A stretch of DNA of 64,000 bases from Ferdinandcohnia sp036962685 (GCF_036962685.1 NZ_JBALOP010000027.1:31522-95521); one strand, 5' to 3'; shown: positions 34,600 through 42,672, counted from the stretch's first letter. Translations and numbers: made by a program. The notes: a model not told the origin generated them from the sequence alone.

Positions 34600-34821
34600 G
34601 TGAAAACAATTTATGATATACAACAATTTCTTAAAAAATTTGGTACCATTATTTACGTTGGTGACCGAGTAGCTGATCTTGAATTAATGGAAGCTGAGGT
34701 TCAAGAGCTTTACAATTCACAGCTTATTGAAACAAAGGACTTTCAATCGGCCATTTTTCTTCTCCGTCAAGAAATCGTATGGGAAACTGAAAAAAGAGCC
34801 AAAAAAAATAAACAAAAATAA
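34600..34821 (+). CDS. yqgQ: DUF910 family protein YqgQ
   Basis: A small soluble three-helix protein of 73 residues: KTIYDIQQFLKKFGTIIYVGDRVADLE, then LMEAEVQELYNSQLIE and FQSAIFLLRQEI. YqgQ family; suspected nucleic-acid binding, function unproved. GTG 34600 is chosen over ATG 34576 because AAGGTG sits five bases before it and the length then fits the family. It is 15 bases before glcK, as in B. subtilis. Confidence 0.88.
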   Translation: MKTIYDIQQFLKKFGTIIYVGDRVADLELMEAEVQELYNSQLIETKDFQSAIFLLRQEIVWETEKRAKKNKQK

Positions 34822-34836
34822 AGGAATGGAATACAT

Positions 34837-35799
34837 ATGGAAAATTTATTGATAGGTATTGACCTAGGTGGAACAACGGTTAAGCTAGCTTTTATAACTC
34901 ATGAGGGTGAAATTGTCACCAAATGGGAAATTCCAACCGATAAATCAGGAGATAAAATTATTCCCGACATTGCTGAAGCAATAAAAACAAAAATGCAGGA
35001 ATTACAGCTTACAAAAGAACAATTCGCTGGTGTGGGGATGGGGGCACCAGGTCCCGTTCGTTTCGAGGATGGGGTTGTCTATAAAGCAACTAACCTAGGC
35101 TGGAAGGAAATGTACCCATTAAAAGCAGAGCTTGAGGCTAGTATTGGTTTACCTGCATTCGTAGATAATGATGCGAACGTAGCAGCTATCGGTGAAATGT
35201 GGAAGGGTGCAGGTAAAGGAGCTGAGAATCTGCTCTGTGTAACATTAGGAACCGGAGTTGGTGGAGGTATTATCTCCAATGGTGAGGTTGTTCGCGGAGC
35301 AAATGGGGCAGGTGGAGAGATTGGTCATATCACCTCCATACCAGAAGGTGGTGCACTTTGTGGTTGTGGGAAGACCGGATGTATCGAAACGATTGCATCT
35401 GCAACGGGGATTGCACGTTTGGCAAAAGAAACAATTCAAGCCAATAACGAACCAAGCCTTATTCGTAACCAATTTGAAAAAACGGGGGAAATCACCTCTA
35501 AGGATGTTTTTGAAGCAGCAGATAAAGGAGATCAGCTTGCTCAAGCCGTCATCGACCATGTCACTTATCACCTTGGCTTAGCGTTAAGCCACGTTGCGAA
35601 TGGACTCAATCCTGAAAAAATCGTTGTCGGTGGTGGTGTCTCAAAGGCTGGAGAACAATTGCTACTGCCAGTAAAAAAACACTTCAAACGCTTTGCATTT
35701 TCGAGGGTTGCTGAGTCTGCAGAAATCTCAATTGCCACGTTAGGCAACGATGCAGGTGTGATTGGTGCCGCATATTTGGCGAAAACAAAGCTTCATTAA
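34837..35799 (+). CDS. glcK: Glucokinase (ROK family)
   Basis: Phosphorylates glucose with ATP. 320 residues, close to B. subtilis YqgR/GlcK. Features: phosphate loop IGIDLGGTTVKLAF, GMGAPGPV, the sugar and catalytic region PAFVDNDANVAAIGEMW (Asp general base), GVGGGIISNGEVVRGANGAGGEIGHI, and the ROK zinc motif CGCGKTGCIE. ATG 34837 follows AAAGGAATGGAATACAT. Two-gene operon with yqgQ. Confidence 0.95.
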   Translation: MENLLIGIDLGGTTVKLAFITHEGEIVTKWEIPTDKSGDKIIPDIAEAIKTKMQELQLTKEQFAGVGMGAPGPVRFEDGVVYKATNLGWKEMYPLKAELEASIGLPAFVDNDANVAAIGEMWKGAGKGAENLLCVTLGTGVGGGIISNGEVVRGANGAGGEIGHITSIPEGGALCGCGKTGCIETIASATGIARLAKETIQANNEPSLIRNQFEKTGEITSKDVFEAADKGDQLAQAVIDHVTYHLGLALSHVANGLNPEKIVVGGGVSKAGEQLLLPVKKHFKRFAFSRVAESAEISIATLGNDAGVIGAAYLAKTKLH

Positions 35800-35816
35800 T
35801 CATACAAAAGTACTAG

Positions 35817-35851
35817 AAAAAAGAGATTTCTCAGTGAAATCTCTTTTTTTA
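35817..35851 (+). terminator. Terminator after glcK
   Basis: Stem AAAAAAGAGATTTC/GAAATCTCTTTTTT with a five-base loop. Confidence 0.92.
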
Positions 35852-36053
35852 CATTCTTGTTAGAAAATTTAAAAGATTGTTACTTTTATTTACTATGAAA
35901 CTTTCTAGTCAACTATTCGTCTTATATGTATATACATAATGTACATCTATATCATTCTATAAAATTAGGTTGTTTTGATGATTGATTTTTGGTAAAAAAC
36001 ATATTAAGATTATGAATAGGTTTTTTAAAACTACCTAAAAATGGAATTAACTA
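35852..36053. other. AT-rich non-coding stretch after glcK
   Basis: No supported gene. It contains an AT palindrome near 35926 (ATGTATATACAT) and leads into repeat copy A4. With A4 the gene-free interval between glcK and yqgS is about 480 bases. Confidence 0.5.
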
Positions 36054-36231
36054 TATTCAGCTGTCTGCTGAATACAGTTAAAGCCTCCGGCGGATGCCGC
36101 AGATTTTCAAAGGTAACTTTACGAGGCATAAGATCAAAGACTAAGAATGCCACTTCCTGTGGCAACGTCTTTGTGACCCACCTGGTGGGCCTAAAAAATC
36201 TGGGCGCAAATACGCCAAGGCGCATTTGATT
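36054..36231 (+). repeat. Family A structured dispersed repeat, copy A4 (long)
   Basis: Eight-bp opening stem TATTCAGC/GCTGAATA (36054-36061, 36067-36074), then CAG and the core TTAAAGCCTCCGGCGGATGCC. Middle module: AAAGAC .. GTCTTT enclosing GCCACTTCCTGTGGC, then CCCACCTGGTGGG. AAAAAATCTGGGCG pairs back to CAGATTTT. Closing hairpin arms are CAAATACGCC/GGCGCATTTG. The 5' side of yqgS begins 49 bases later. Confidence 0.9.
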
Positions 36232-36280
36232 AACAATGTATTTAGGTGCTCCGCGGTCTTGAAAACAGGGAGGTATTTTG

Positions 36281-38179
36281 ATGATTAGGTCATCAACATT
36301 ATCCAAGTCGAAGTTCATCTTTTTAGCTGCTTTTATGCTTTGGATAAAAACATATATCGTATATAAAACTAGCTTTGAAATTAAAATAGAAAACTTGATG
36401 CAAGAGTTTATTTTACTCATTAATCCATTAAGTTTTTTATTGCTGTTCTTTGGCATTTCCTTTTTTATTAAGGAGAAACACCGAAATAAATTTATTATAT
36501 TTGCTAGTTTTATTTCCTCGTTTGTTTTATTTGCCAATGTTGTATTTTACAGATTCTTCAATGACTTTTTAACACTTCCGGTTCTCTTCCAAACAAGTAA
36601 TATGGGGGATTTAGGAACGAGTGTCACAGGGAATTTAAACCTTACAGACCCACTGATGTTTATTGACGTGGTGATCCTGATTTTGATAAACAAATATAAA
36701 CCGAGCTTTTCTGTTGCTGAAGAAATTACGAAGAAGGAAAGAAGATCCTATTTTATCTTAGTTGCTGCCGTGTTCTTTTTTAATCTTGGATTAGCGGAAG
36801 CACAGAGACCACAATTATTAACAAGAACATTTGACCGTGAAATGTTAGTGAAGAACATTGGGACATACAACTATCAAATTTATGATATTGTCCTTCAATC
36901 GAAGTCTTCCGCACAACGGGCTTTAGCAGATAGCAGCTCCTTTATCGATATAGAGAACTACCTAAAAGCAAATCAAAAGGACCCAAGCGATAAATTTGGG
37001 ATTGCTCAAGGTAAAAATGTTGTTGTTATTTCAATGGAATCTCTTCAAAACTTTGTTATTAATGAAACCATTGATGGAGAAGAAATTACTCCATTTTTAA
37101 ATGACTTAATCAATGAAAGTTATTACTTTGACAGTTTTTATCATCAAACCGGTCAAGGTAAAACATCAGATTCCGAGTTTTTATTAGAAAATTCATTGTA
37201 TCCACTTGGACGTGGTGCTGTTTTCTTTACACATGCTACCAATGAATTTACAGCAACACCTGAATTTATTAAGGACTATGGATACTTTTCGTCTGTCTTT
37301 CATGCGAATAATAAAACGTTCTGGAACCGAGAGATTATGTATGATTCTTTAGGGTATGACAAATTCTTTGATGTTGAAAGCTATGATGTAACAGAAGAAA
37401 ACTCAATTGGTTGGGGCTTAAAGGATAAAGAATTCTTCGAACAATCTATAGATTTATTAAAATCTCAGCCACAGCCGTTTTATTCGAAATTTATTACATT
37501 AACAAATCATTTCCCATTTGAACTTGAAGAAAAGGATCGAATAGTAAATGAATTTGATTCAAATTCAAAAACATTGAACCGTTACTTCCCAACTGTTCGC
37601 TATATGGATGAGTCCATTAAACTCTTTTTCGAGAGACTAAAAGAAGAGGGGATGTACGAAAATACAATCTTTGTCCTATACGGGGACCATTATGGAATAT
37701 CGGAAAACCATAATAAAGCAATGGCACAGTTTTTAGAAAAAGAAGAGATTACACCTTTTGATTCAATCCAACTACAAAAGGTACCATTAATTATTCACAT
37801 ACCTGGTGTGACAGATAAGAATCCAGAAACAATTTCTAATGTAGCTGGACAAATTGATTTAAAACCGACGATTTTAAGCCTTCTAGGAATGGATATACAA
37901 AACGATGTCCATTTCGGAAGTGATTTATTTTCAAGTGAAAAATTCCCGTTTGTTGTTTTAAGAGATGGCAGCTTCATCACAGAAAACTATGTGTATACAA
38001 AAAATGCCTGCTATGACAAAGCAACGGGCGAGGAAACGGATATCAGCTTCTGCGAGCCATTCATGGAAAAAGCGGGATTTGAATTAGACTACTCCGATGA
38101 AATTGTGTACGGTGATCTTCTTCGCTTTTATAATGGTACGTCCTATCGTGAACCAGTACCAGAAAAATTTGCAGAATAA
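36281..38179 (+). CDS. yqgS: Lipoteichoic acid synthase family protein (YqgS)
   Basis: A 632-residue LtaS-type protein: five N-terminal transmembrane helices, then an extracellular sulfatase-fold domain. Metal and catalytic sites: VVVISMESLQNFV (acidic ligand), the nucleophile threonine in QTGQGKTSDSEFLLENSLYP, TKFITLTNHFPF-like FITLTNHFPF, and YGDHYGISENHN. Adds glycerol phosphate from phosphatidylglycerol to a lipid anchor or polymer. Paralogues exist in Bacillus (LtaS, YfnI, YqgS, YvgJ); place in the map favours YqgS. ATG 36281 follows GGGAGGT; no frame is broken. Confidence 0.92.
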   Translation: MIRSSTLSKSKFIFLAAFMLWIKTYIVYKTSFEIKIENLMQEFILLINPLSFLLLFFGISFFIKEKHRNKFIIFASFISSFVLFANVVFYRFFNDFLTLPVLFQTSNMGDLGTSVTGNLNLTDPLMFIDVVILILINKYKPSFSVAEEITKKERRSYFILVAAVFFFNLGLAEAQRPQLLTRTFDREMLVKNIGTYNYQIYDIVLQSKSSAQRALADSSSFIDIENYLKANQKDPSDKFGIAQGKNVVVISMESLQNFVINETIDGEEITPFLNDLINESYYFDSFYHQTGQGKTSDSEFLLENSLYPLGRGAVFFTHATNEFTATPEFIKDYGYFSSVFHANNKTFWNREIMYDSLGYDKFFDVESYDVTEENSIGWGLKDKEFFEQSIDLLKSQPQPFYSKFITLTNHFPFELEEKDRIVNEFDSNSKTLNRYFPTVRYMDESIKLFFERLKEEGMYENTIFVLYGDHYGISENHNKAMAQFLEKEEITPFDSIQLQKVPLIIHIPGVTDKNPETISNVAGQIDLKPTILSLLGMDIQNDVHFGSDLFSSEKFPFVVLRDGSFITENYVYTKNACYDKATGEETDISFCEPFMEKAGFELDYSDEIVYGDLLRFYNGTSYREPVPEKFAE

Positions 38180-38186
38180 CAAATGG

Positions 38187-38218
38187 AAGCCTTGGCCTTA
38201 TGATGGTCAAGGCTTTTC
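38187..38218 (+). terminator. Terminator after yqgS
   Basis: Eleven-bp stem AAGCCTTGGCC/GGTCAAGGCTT, then TTCCT. Confidence 0.75.
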
Positions 38219-38283
38219 CTATGGCATGAAGGACATACCTTTATTCATAAACTAAAAGAAGCAAGGAACAAGGAGGTTTTTTG

Positions 38284-39477
38284 GTGAAGGTAAAAGTCCG
38301 CCCAGGTGACTCGCTCTGGTATTATAGCCAATTGTTTGCAATCCCTACTCATTTACTTATTGACTCCAATTTAGATTTAAACAGTAATAATATCCAGGTA
38401 GGAGCAAACGTAAATATACCAGGTTTTATTTTAAATCCACATACCATTGCTTCTGGTGATACAATATGGAAGTTGGCGAAATCCCGGACCCTTTTAGCCG
38501 ATGCATTATTTTTAGTCAATCCGGGTATTGATGCACAAAATCTACAAGTTGGTCAAACCATTCAACTGCCAGAGAGGATTGTGAAGCCGGTCGTTAATGG
38601 AAATCAAAACTATGATTATGAAGATATGATAAAGGATATTCTTGAATTACAATCGATTTATCCATTTCTTCAAACACGTTCGATTGGAAAAAGTGTATTG
38701 GGAAAGGAACTACTTGAGTTACGGTTGGGGAGAGGTACAAAAAGAGTTCATTGGAACGGATCTTTTCATGCGAACGAATGGATAACAACGAACGTAATCA
38801 TGACCTTTTTAAATGAATATTTGCTTGCATTAACCAATATGGCACCAATACGTGGCTTTTATGTTGAGCCATTCTATTTAGAAACATACCTTTCAATTGT
38901 TCCAATGGTTAATCCGGATGGAGTCGATTTAGTCCTTAATGGTCCACCAGAACAGGAACCATATAACCAGGAGGTTATCAAAATAAATAATGGAAATCTT
39001 GATTTTAAAGACTGGAAAGCGAATATTCGAGGTGTTGACTTAAATAATCAATTTCCGGCGAACTGGGAAATCGAAAAGAAGAGGAAAGAACCTAAGGCAC
39101 CTGCACCACGAGACTATCCTGGAGATGCTCCGTTAACTGAGCCTGAGGTTATTGCTATTGAAAAATTAACAAGGTCCTCTAATTTTTCCCGTGTATTAGC
39201 CTTCCATACACAAGGTAAGGTTATTTATTGGGGGTATGAAGGGCTTGAGCCGCCTGAAGCGAAAAACCTGGTTAATGAATTTTCAAGAGTCACGGGGTAT
39301 GAGGCTGTTCGCTTTGTTGATAGCCATGCAGGCTACAAAGATTGGTTTATTCAAGAGTGGAGACGCCCTGGGTTTACGTTCGAATTAGGTGAAGGAGTTA
39401 ATCCATTGCCACTGTCTCAATTTGAAGAAATTTATCAGGAAACGTTAGGAGCCTTTCTGGCATCTTTATATATGTAA
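38284..39477 (+). CDS. yqgT: Gamma-D-glutamyl-L-diamino acid endopeptidase I-like (YqgT)
   Basis: A 397-residue peptidoglycan peptidase. Two LysM domains occupy residues 1-100 (VRPGDSLWYYSQLF .. VNIPGF and IASGDTIWKLAKSR .. IQLPERI). An M14 zinc carboxypeptidase domain follows: HxxE in GSFHANEWITTN, MVNPDGVDLVLNG, DLNNQFPANWE, the third ligand in AFHTQGKVIYW and the catalytic glutamate in FTFELGEG. No signal peptide, as in the spore-associated endopeptidase I, which acts within the mother cell or spore. GTG 38284 is better spaced than TTG 38281 from AAGGAGG. Confidence 0.9.
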   Translation: MKVKVRPGDSLWYYSQLFAIPTHLLIDSNLDLNSNNIQVGANVNIPGFILNPHTIASGDTIWKLAKSRTLLADALFLVNPGIDAQNLQVGQTIQLPERIVKPVVNGNQNYDYEDMIKDILELQSIYPFLQTRSIGKSVLGKELLELRLGRGTKRVHWNGSFHANEWITTNVIMTFLNEYLLALTNMAPIRGFYVEPFYLETYLSIVPMVNPDGVDLVLNGPPEQEPYNQEVIKINNGNLDFKDWKANIRGVDLNNQFPANWEIEKKRKEPKAPAPRDYPGDAPLTEPEVIAIEKLTRSSNFSRVLAFHTQGKVIYWGYEGLEPPEAKNLVNEFSRVTGYEAVRFVDSHAGYKDWFIQEWRRPGFTFELGEGVNPLPLSQFEEIYQETLGAFLASLYM

Positions 39478-39490
39478 AAACATTCAATGA

Positions 39491-39518
39491 AAAAGCCGAA
39501 ATTTCTTCGGTTTTTTTT
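39491..39518 (+). terminator. Terminator after yqgT
   Basis: Stem AAAAGCCGAA/TTCGGTTTTT with continuing T. Confidence 0.88.
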
Positions 39519-39618
39519 CTTGCTTTGAAACTTTTTACCATGCATAATCGTATTATCTGTTAAGGGAAACAATAGTAAGTAAATGACTCACTGTTGTATG
39601 ATTGGGCAGTGAATTTTT

Positions 39619-39750
39619 AACTTTTTAGCAGAAGTGTCTACTTCTGCTAAAAAAGTTAAAGCCTCCGGCGGATGCCACGATTTTTCAATGGAAATTTTTC
39701 GAGTTGAATCGAAAAAAATCGGGCGCAAATACACCGAGGTGCATTTGATT
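39619..39750 (+). repeat. Family A structured dispersed repeat, copy A5 (short)
   Basis: Opens with a 17-bp stem (39619-39635 with 39640-39657, one bulged A) and loop GTCT. The core AAAGCCTCCGGCGGATGCC follows. The middle module is replaced by a small hairpin TTTTCGA-gttgaa-TCGAAAA. It closes with CAAATACACC/GGTGCATTTG, where two base changes in the left arm are matched in the right arm. It ends 25 bases before the yqgU start, so it lies in the yqgU leader. Confidence 0.9.
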
Positions 39751-39774
39751 TAGAATAAAGAGGTGAATATCGAG

Positions 39775-40905
39775 TTGGTGAGAAAATGGATATACTTTTT
39801 CATGTTTCTTTTTCTACTGGCTGGCTGTAACTCTCATCAACCGTTTGATATAAGTAATGCGCCAAAAAGTAGTAATAAGAATGTTTCGAAGGGCCCTGTG
39901 CCAACTAAATTCTTGGGGGAAAGCCAGCAGTTGCAGCCACTAGATCTTCAAGGGGAAGAGTTTAATATTGTGGGCGATTGGTATGATGATGAAAGTATCC
40001 TTTATGTGATTGATGATAACGGAATTTCAAAAGTTTACAGGTACCATTTGTTTACTGGTGAAAAGGAGTTGTTCCTGAAGATTTCAGCTCCGGTGCTAAC
40101 AATGAAGGCGAATGAAGACCATTCTATGTTTTTGATACATACATCAGATTCCCAAAATCAGGCCAAGCTAACAGCTGTTGACAAGACAGGTACAGTACAA
40201 TATGAGTGGGAAGTGAATTCCTTTGATTTGTTTTATAGCTGGAATCCGTATCATACAAATCAGGTGTTCGTGACTTCATTTTTAGAGGATTGGTCATTTC
40301 AAACCCATTTGCTTGATATCCAAAAGCAAGAAGCAACGAAATATGAGGTATTCCAGCCGTTTATTCAATGGATTAATTCAAACACAATTTCTTATTTAAA
40401 ATGGGATCAAAATGAACTTGATTTCTTTGCACCGCTTTATTCGTATCATTTAAATACGAAAACAGAGGGACTTTTATTTGAGAACATCATTTCATTTGTG
40501 ACTTATCAGGATTTACTTGTTACGTATGAATTAATTCAGGAGGAGGATTCATTTGCGAAAATTGGCTTTTACAATCCTGAAAAAAACAAACAGCTGCATG
40601 AATATAAAATGCCGCTTTTGAGTGACTATTCAAAGTGGTACATTCCATCGGCAGACTATGTTGTGGGTCAAAAGAAATTTTATTCGTTTAAACCATATTC
40701 AACAGGTCCATTTGATACGTATGGAGAAAAATTCAAGCTTGTTTCCTATGATATGAGCACAGGAAAAGAAGAAGTTCTCCTTGAAAAGCTGGACGATCAA
40801 CCACTTAATTTCTCTCCAAATGGGTTCTTAAGTTTATACGGGTTTCAATTTGAAAAGTTGATTGATTTGAAAACAAAAACGGTAAAAGAACTTGTACATT
40901 TTTAA
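39775..40905 (+). CDS. yqgU: YqgU-like lipoprotein, predicted beta-propeller
   Basis: A 376-residue lipoprotein: signal peptide WIYFFMFLFLLAGCNSH with the lipobox cysteine, then a linker and repeated beta-strand segments about 40-45 residues apart (WYDDESILYVIDDNGISKVYRYHLFTGEK, SWNPYHTNQVFVTSFLEDWSFQTHLLDIQ, WINSNTISYLKWDQNELDFF), as in propeller folds. Place and length match B. subtilis YqgU; function unknown. The start is TTG 39775 or GTG 39778 behind AAAGAGGTGA; GTG 39763 lies within the ribosome site. Confidence 0.82.
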   Translation: MVRKWIYFFMFLFLLAGCNSHQPFDISNAPKSSNKNVSKGPVPTKFLGESQQLQPLDLQGEEFNIVGDWYDDESILYVIDDNGISKVYRYHLFTGEKELFLKISAPVLTMKANEDHSMFLIHTSDSQNQAKLTAVDKTGTVQYEWEVNSFDLFYSWNPYHTNQVFVTSFLEDWSFQTHLLDIQKQEATKYEVFQPFIQWINSNTISYLKWDQNELDFFAPLYSYHLNTKTEGLLFENIISFVTYQDLLVTYELIQEEDSFAKIGFYNPEKNKQLHEYKMPLLSDYSKWYIPSADYVVGQKKFYSFKPYSTGPFDTYGEKFKLVSYDMSTGKEEVLLEKLDDQPLNFSPNGFLSLYGFQFEKLIDLKTKTVKELVHF

Positions 40906-40914
40906 CTAAAATAC

Positions 40915-40943
40915 AAATGCCATCGGACATCCGATGGCATTTT
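40915..40943. terminator. Bidirectional terminator between yqgU and yqgW
   Basis: Stem AAATGCCATCGG/CCGATGGCATTTT flanked by A and T tracts; shared by the converging genes. Confidence 0.88.
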
Positions 40944-40957
40944 AAACTTGTATAGGA

Positions 40958-41131
40958 TTAGTGAGCTGTTGGGAAACCATGCTTCCAGATTGTCATGATA
41001 GTGAACCAGCCTAATACTAAAAAGATTCCTGTTGAGAATAATAAGGCTAAAATGTTTTTATCACGTAATGAACGAATAATACCAAATGCCGCTAAAATTA
41101 CGATTAAAGAAAAGATAATCATTAGACCCAT
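40958..41131 (-). CDS. yqgW: DUF2759 small membrane protein (YqgW)
   Basis: A 57-residue protein with two transmembrane helices (MIIFSLIVILAAFGIIRSL and ILALLFSTGIFLVLGWFTIM) joined by RDKN, ending KHGFPTAH. It fits the DUF2759/YqgW family; function unknown. ATG 41131 is preceded by AAGGGGGTAAGTCAC on the minus strand. Confidence 0.85.
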   Translation of the reverse strand: MGLMIIFSLIVILAAFGIIRSLRDKNILALLFSTGIFLVLGWFTIMTIWKHGFPTAH

Positions 41132-41439
41132 GTGACTTACCCCCTTGCTATAATCAATGTTCGTGTAAAAATGCGCCTTTTCTTCTAAATCATCAGTACT
41201 ATTTTCCCCATAGTATGAAAATTTACAACATCACCATAAGGTAAAAAGTTGATTAAAAGGCTGAAAACCCTTTATGTAAAGAAATAGATAGATTCAATCT
41301 ATATTCTAATCGTTTTCTCCAGATTTGTCGAGGAGGAAAAAGTGACACTTTCAAGACAAATTAACTAATGCAACGCTTTTTCGTTTTCGTCTGTTAGTGT
41401 AAAATAGATTGTAGATTAAAAAGCAACGGAGGGAAAACG
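41132..41439. other. Divergent intergenic region yqgW/yqgX with a mini-ORF
   Basis: About 300 bases with no conserved gene. It holds the yqgW promoter region and a TAAAAT -10-like box near 41400 for yqgX. At 41331-41368 there is GAGGAGGAAAAA followed by GTG and a seven-codon ORF (MTLSRQIN, stop TAA), a perfect ribosome site with almost nothing to translate. No yqgV homologue is seen. Confidence 0.45.
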
Positions 41440-42084
41440 ATGAAATGGCAAAGGGTACCGTTAGGACCATTACAAACAAATGCATACATACTTGCAAATT
41501 CGAATAAGGAATGTATCATCCTTGATCCAGGTGGGGATGGGCAAAGATTAAATAACATTTTAAGGCAGCAAGGATTAACTCCAATTGCTATTCTTTTAAC
41601 ACATGCTCATTTTGATCATATTGGTGCCATAGATGATGTTCTTTCTCATTGGAATGTTCCTGTATATATCCAAGAGAAAGAGAAAAATTGGCTTAAGGAT
41701 CCTGCTTTAAATGGTTCCGCATATTTTATTCCTGGACAAGAAATCCTATCGAAAGTAGAGCCAACCATTCTACCCAAAGAAGGGGAATTTTCTGTTGGTG
41801 ACTTTTCATTTGAGTTATTCTATACACCAGGACACTCACCAGGAAGTGTTTCATACTATTTCAAAGAGCTTGGGATTGTTTTTTCAGGGGATGCTTTATT
41901 CCAAGGAAGCATTGGTAGAACGGACCTTTCAGGTGGAAGCCATGAGCAATTACTAGGAAGCATTCATCAAAAGTTACTCACATTGCCAGAGGAAACAATC
42001 GTCCTATCAGGACATGGCTCTGAAACAACCATCGAAGCCGAAATGGATTTAAATCCTTTTTTAAATGGATTCAAATCCATTTAA
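41440..42084 (+). CDS. yqgX: MBL-fold metallohydrolase (YqgX, glyoxalase II-like)
   Basis: A 214-residue metallo-beta-lactamase-fold hydrolase. The metal ligands are H55-A-H-F-D-H60 (LLTHAHFDHIG), FYTPGHSPGS, FSGDALFQGSIGRTD and LSGHGSETT, all intact. The group includes low-activity glyoxalase II and bacillithiol persulfide or thioester hydrolases; substrate not shown here. ATG 41440 follows GGAGGGAAAACG. The last codons and the stop lie inside the opening stem-loop of repeat copy A6. Confidence 0.92.
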   Translation: MKWQRVPLGPLQTNAYILANSNKECIILDPGGDGQRLNNILRQQGLTPIAILLTHAHFDHIGAIDDVLSHWNVPVYIQEKEKNWLKDPALNGSAYFIPGQEILSKVEPTILPKEGEFSVGDFSFELFYTPGHSPGSVSYYFKELGIVFSGDALFQGSIGRTDLSGGSHEQLLGSIHQKLLTLPEETIVLSGHGSETTIEAEMDLNPFLNGFKSI

Positions 42085-42221
42085 AAAGCCTCCGGCGGAT
42101 GCCACAGATTTTCAAAGGAATCTTTTCGAGCATAAGATCAAAGACTAAGAACGCCACGTCCTGTGGCAACGTCTTTGTGACCNNNNNATCTGGGCGCAAA
42201 TACGCACTGGCGTATTTGATT
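42058..42221 (+). repeat. Family A structured dispersed repeat, copy A6 (long, with 5 N)
   Basis: Opening stem TTTTTAAATGGAT/ATCCATTTAAAAA (42058-42070, 42075-42087) with loop TCAA; it covers the end of yqgX, including its stop codon. The core begins GCCTCCGGCGGATGCC. The middle module is broken by NNNNN (42183-42187), exactly where the CCCAC/GTGGG hairpin would lie; other long copies have roughly 20 bases there. Closing hairpin arms are CAAATACGCA/GGCGTATTTG. Confidence 0.88.
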
Positions 42222-42236
42222 AAATGGATTCTAAAA

Positions 42237-42275
42237 AAGAAAAGGCCTAACTCAGGGAGAGCTAGACCTTTTCTT
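42237..42275 (-). terminator. Terminator for an unseen minus-strand gene
   Basis: Outer stem AAGAAAAGG/CCTTTTCTT with inner CTAACTC/GAGAGCTAG pairing. On the minus strand it is followed by CTTTTTTAG, so its T tract serves a gene reading leftwards out of the gap. Confidence 0.65.
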
Positions 42276-42283
42276 GGGGATGT

Positions 42284-42344
42284 TTAGTAATAAGAATTCC
42301 TTCTTAATACAATGATACTTGGCAAATGCCAAGACTTATATATC
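42284..42344 (-). CDS. Possible C-terminus of a minus-strand gene truncated by the gap
   Basis: Only one minus-strand frame is open from the gap edge (42344) to a TAA at 42284-42286; it reads ..YKSWHLPSIIVLRRNSYY. It is followed nine bases later by a minus-strand terminator. Too short to identify. Confidence 0.3.
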
Positions 42345-42617
42345 NNNNNNNNNNNNNNNNNNNNNNNNNNNNNNNNNNNNNNNNNNNNNNNNNNNNNNNN
42401 NNNNNNNNNNNNNNNNNNNNNNNNNNNNNNNNNNNNNNNNNNNNNNNNNNNNNNNNNNNNNNNNNNNNNNNNNNNNNNNNNNNNNNNNNNNNNNNNNNNN
42501 NNNNNNNNNNNNNNNNNNNNNNNNNNNNNNNNNNNNNNNNNNNNNNNNNNNNNNNNNNNNNNNNNNNNNNNNNNNNNNNNNNNNNNNNNNNNNNNNNNNN
42601 NNNNNNNNNNNNNNNNN
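42345..42617. other. Assembly gap (273 N)
   Basis: Unknown bases. The true length may differ from 273. Left of it a minus-strand gene seems to end. Right of it a plus-strand frame (FDVSFSDEFLNIL, stop 42659-42661) runs up to the next gene and may be the tail of another. Confidence 0.95.
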
Positions 42618-42672
42618 AATTCGATGTGTCATTTTCGGACGAATTTTTGAACATCCTCTAAAAGGTGAGCAT

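Noticed and set aside
36031..36537. 168-residue minus-strand ORF
   Set aside because: Its second half is repeat copy A4 and the rest is antisense to yqgS; no ribosome site or family features.
42099..42287. Plus-strand ORF sharing the peptide RSKTKNATSCGNVFVT with an ORF at 36041-36229
   Set aside because: The shared peptide is only the translation of the family A DNA repeat. Frames are open by chance and stop codons differ between copies.
42319..42672. Long ORFs built from X residues across the gap
   Set aside because: They exist only because N was read as open sequence.
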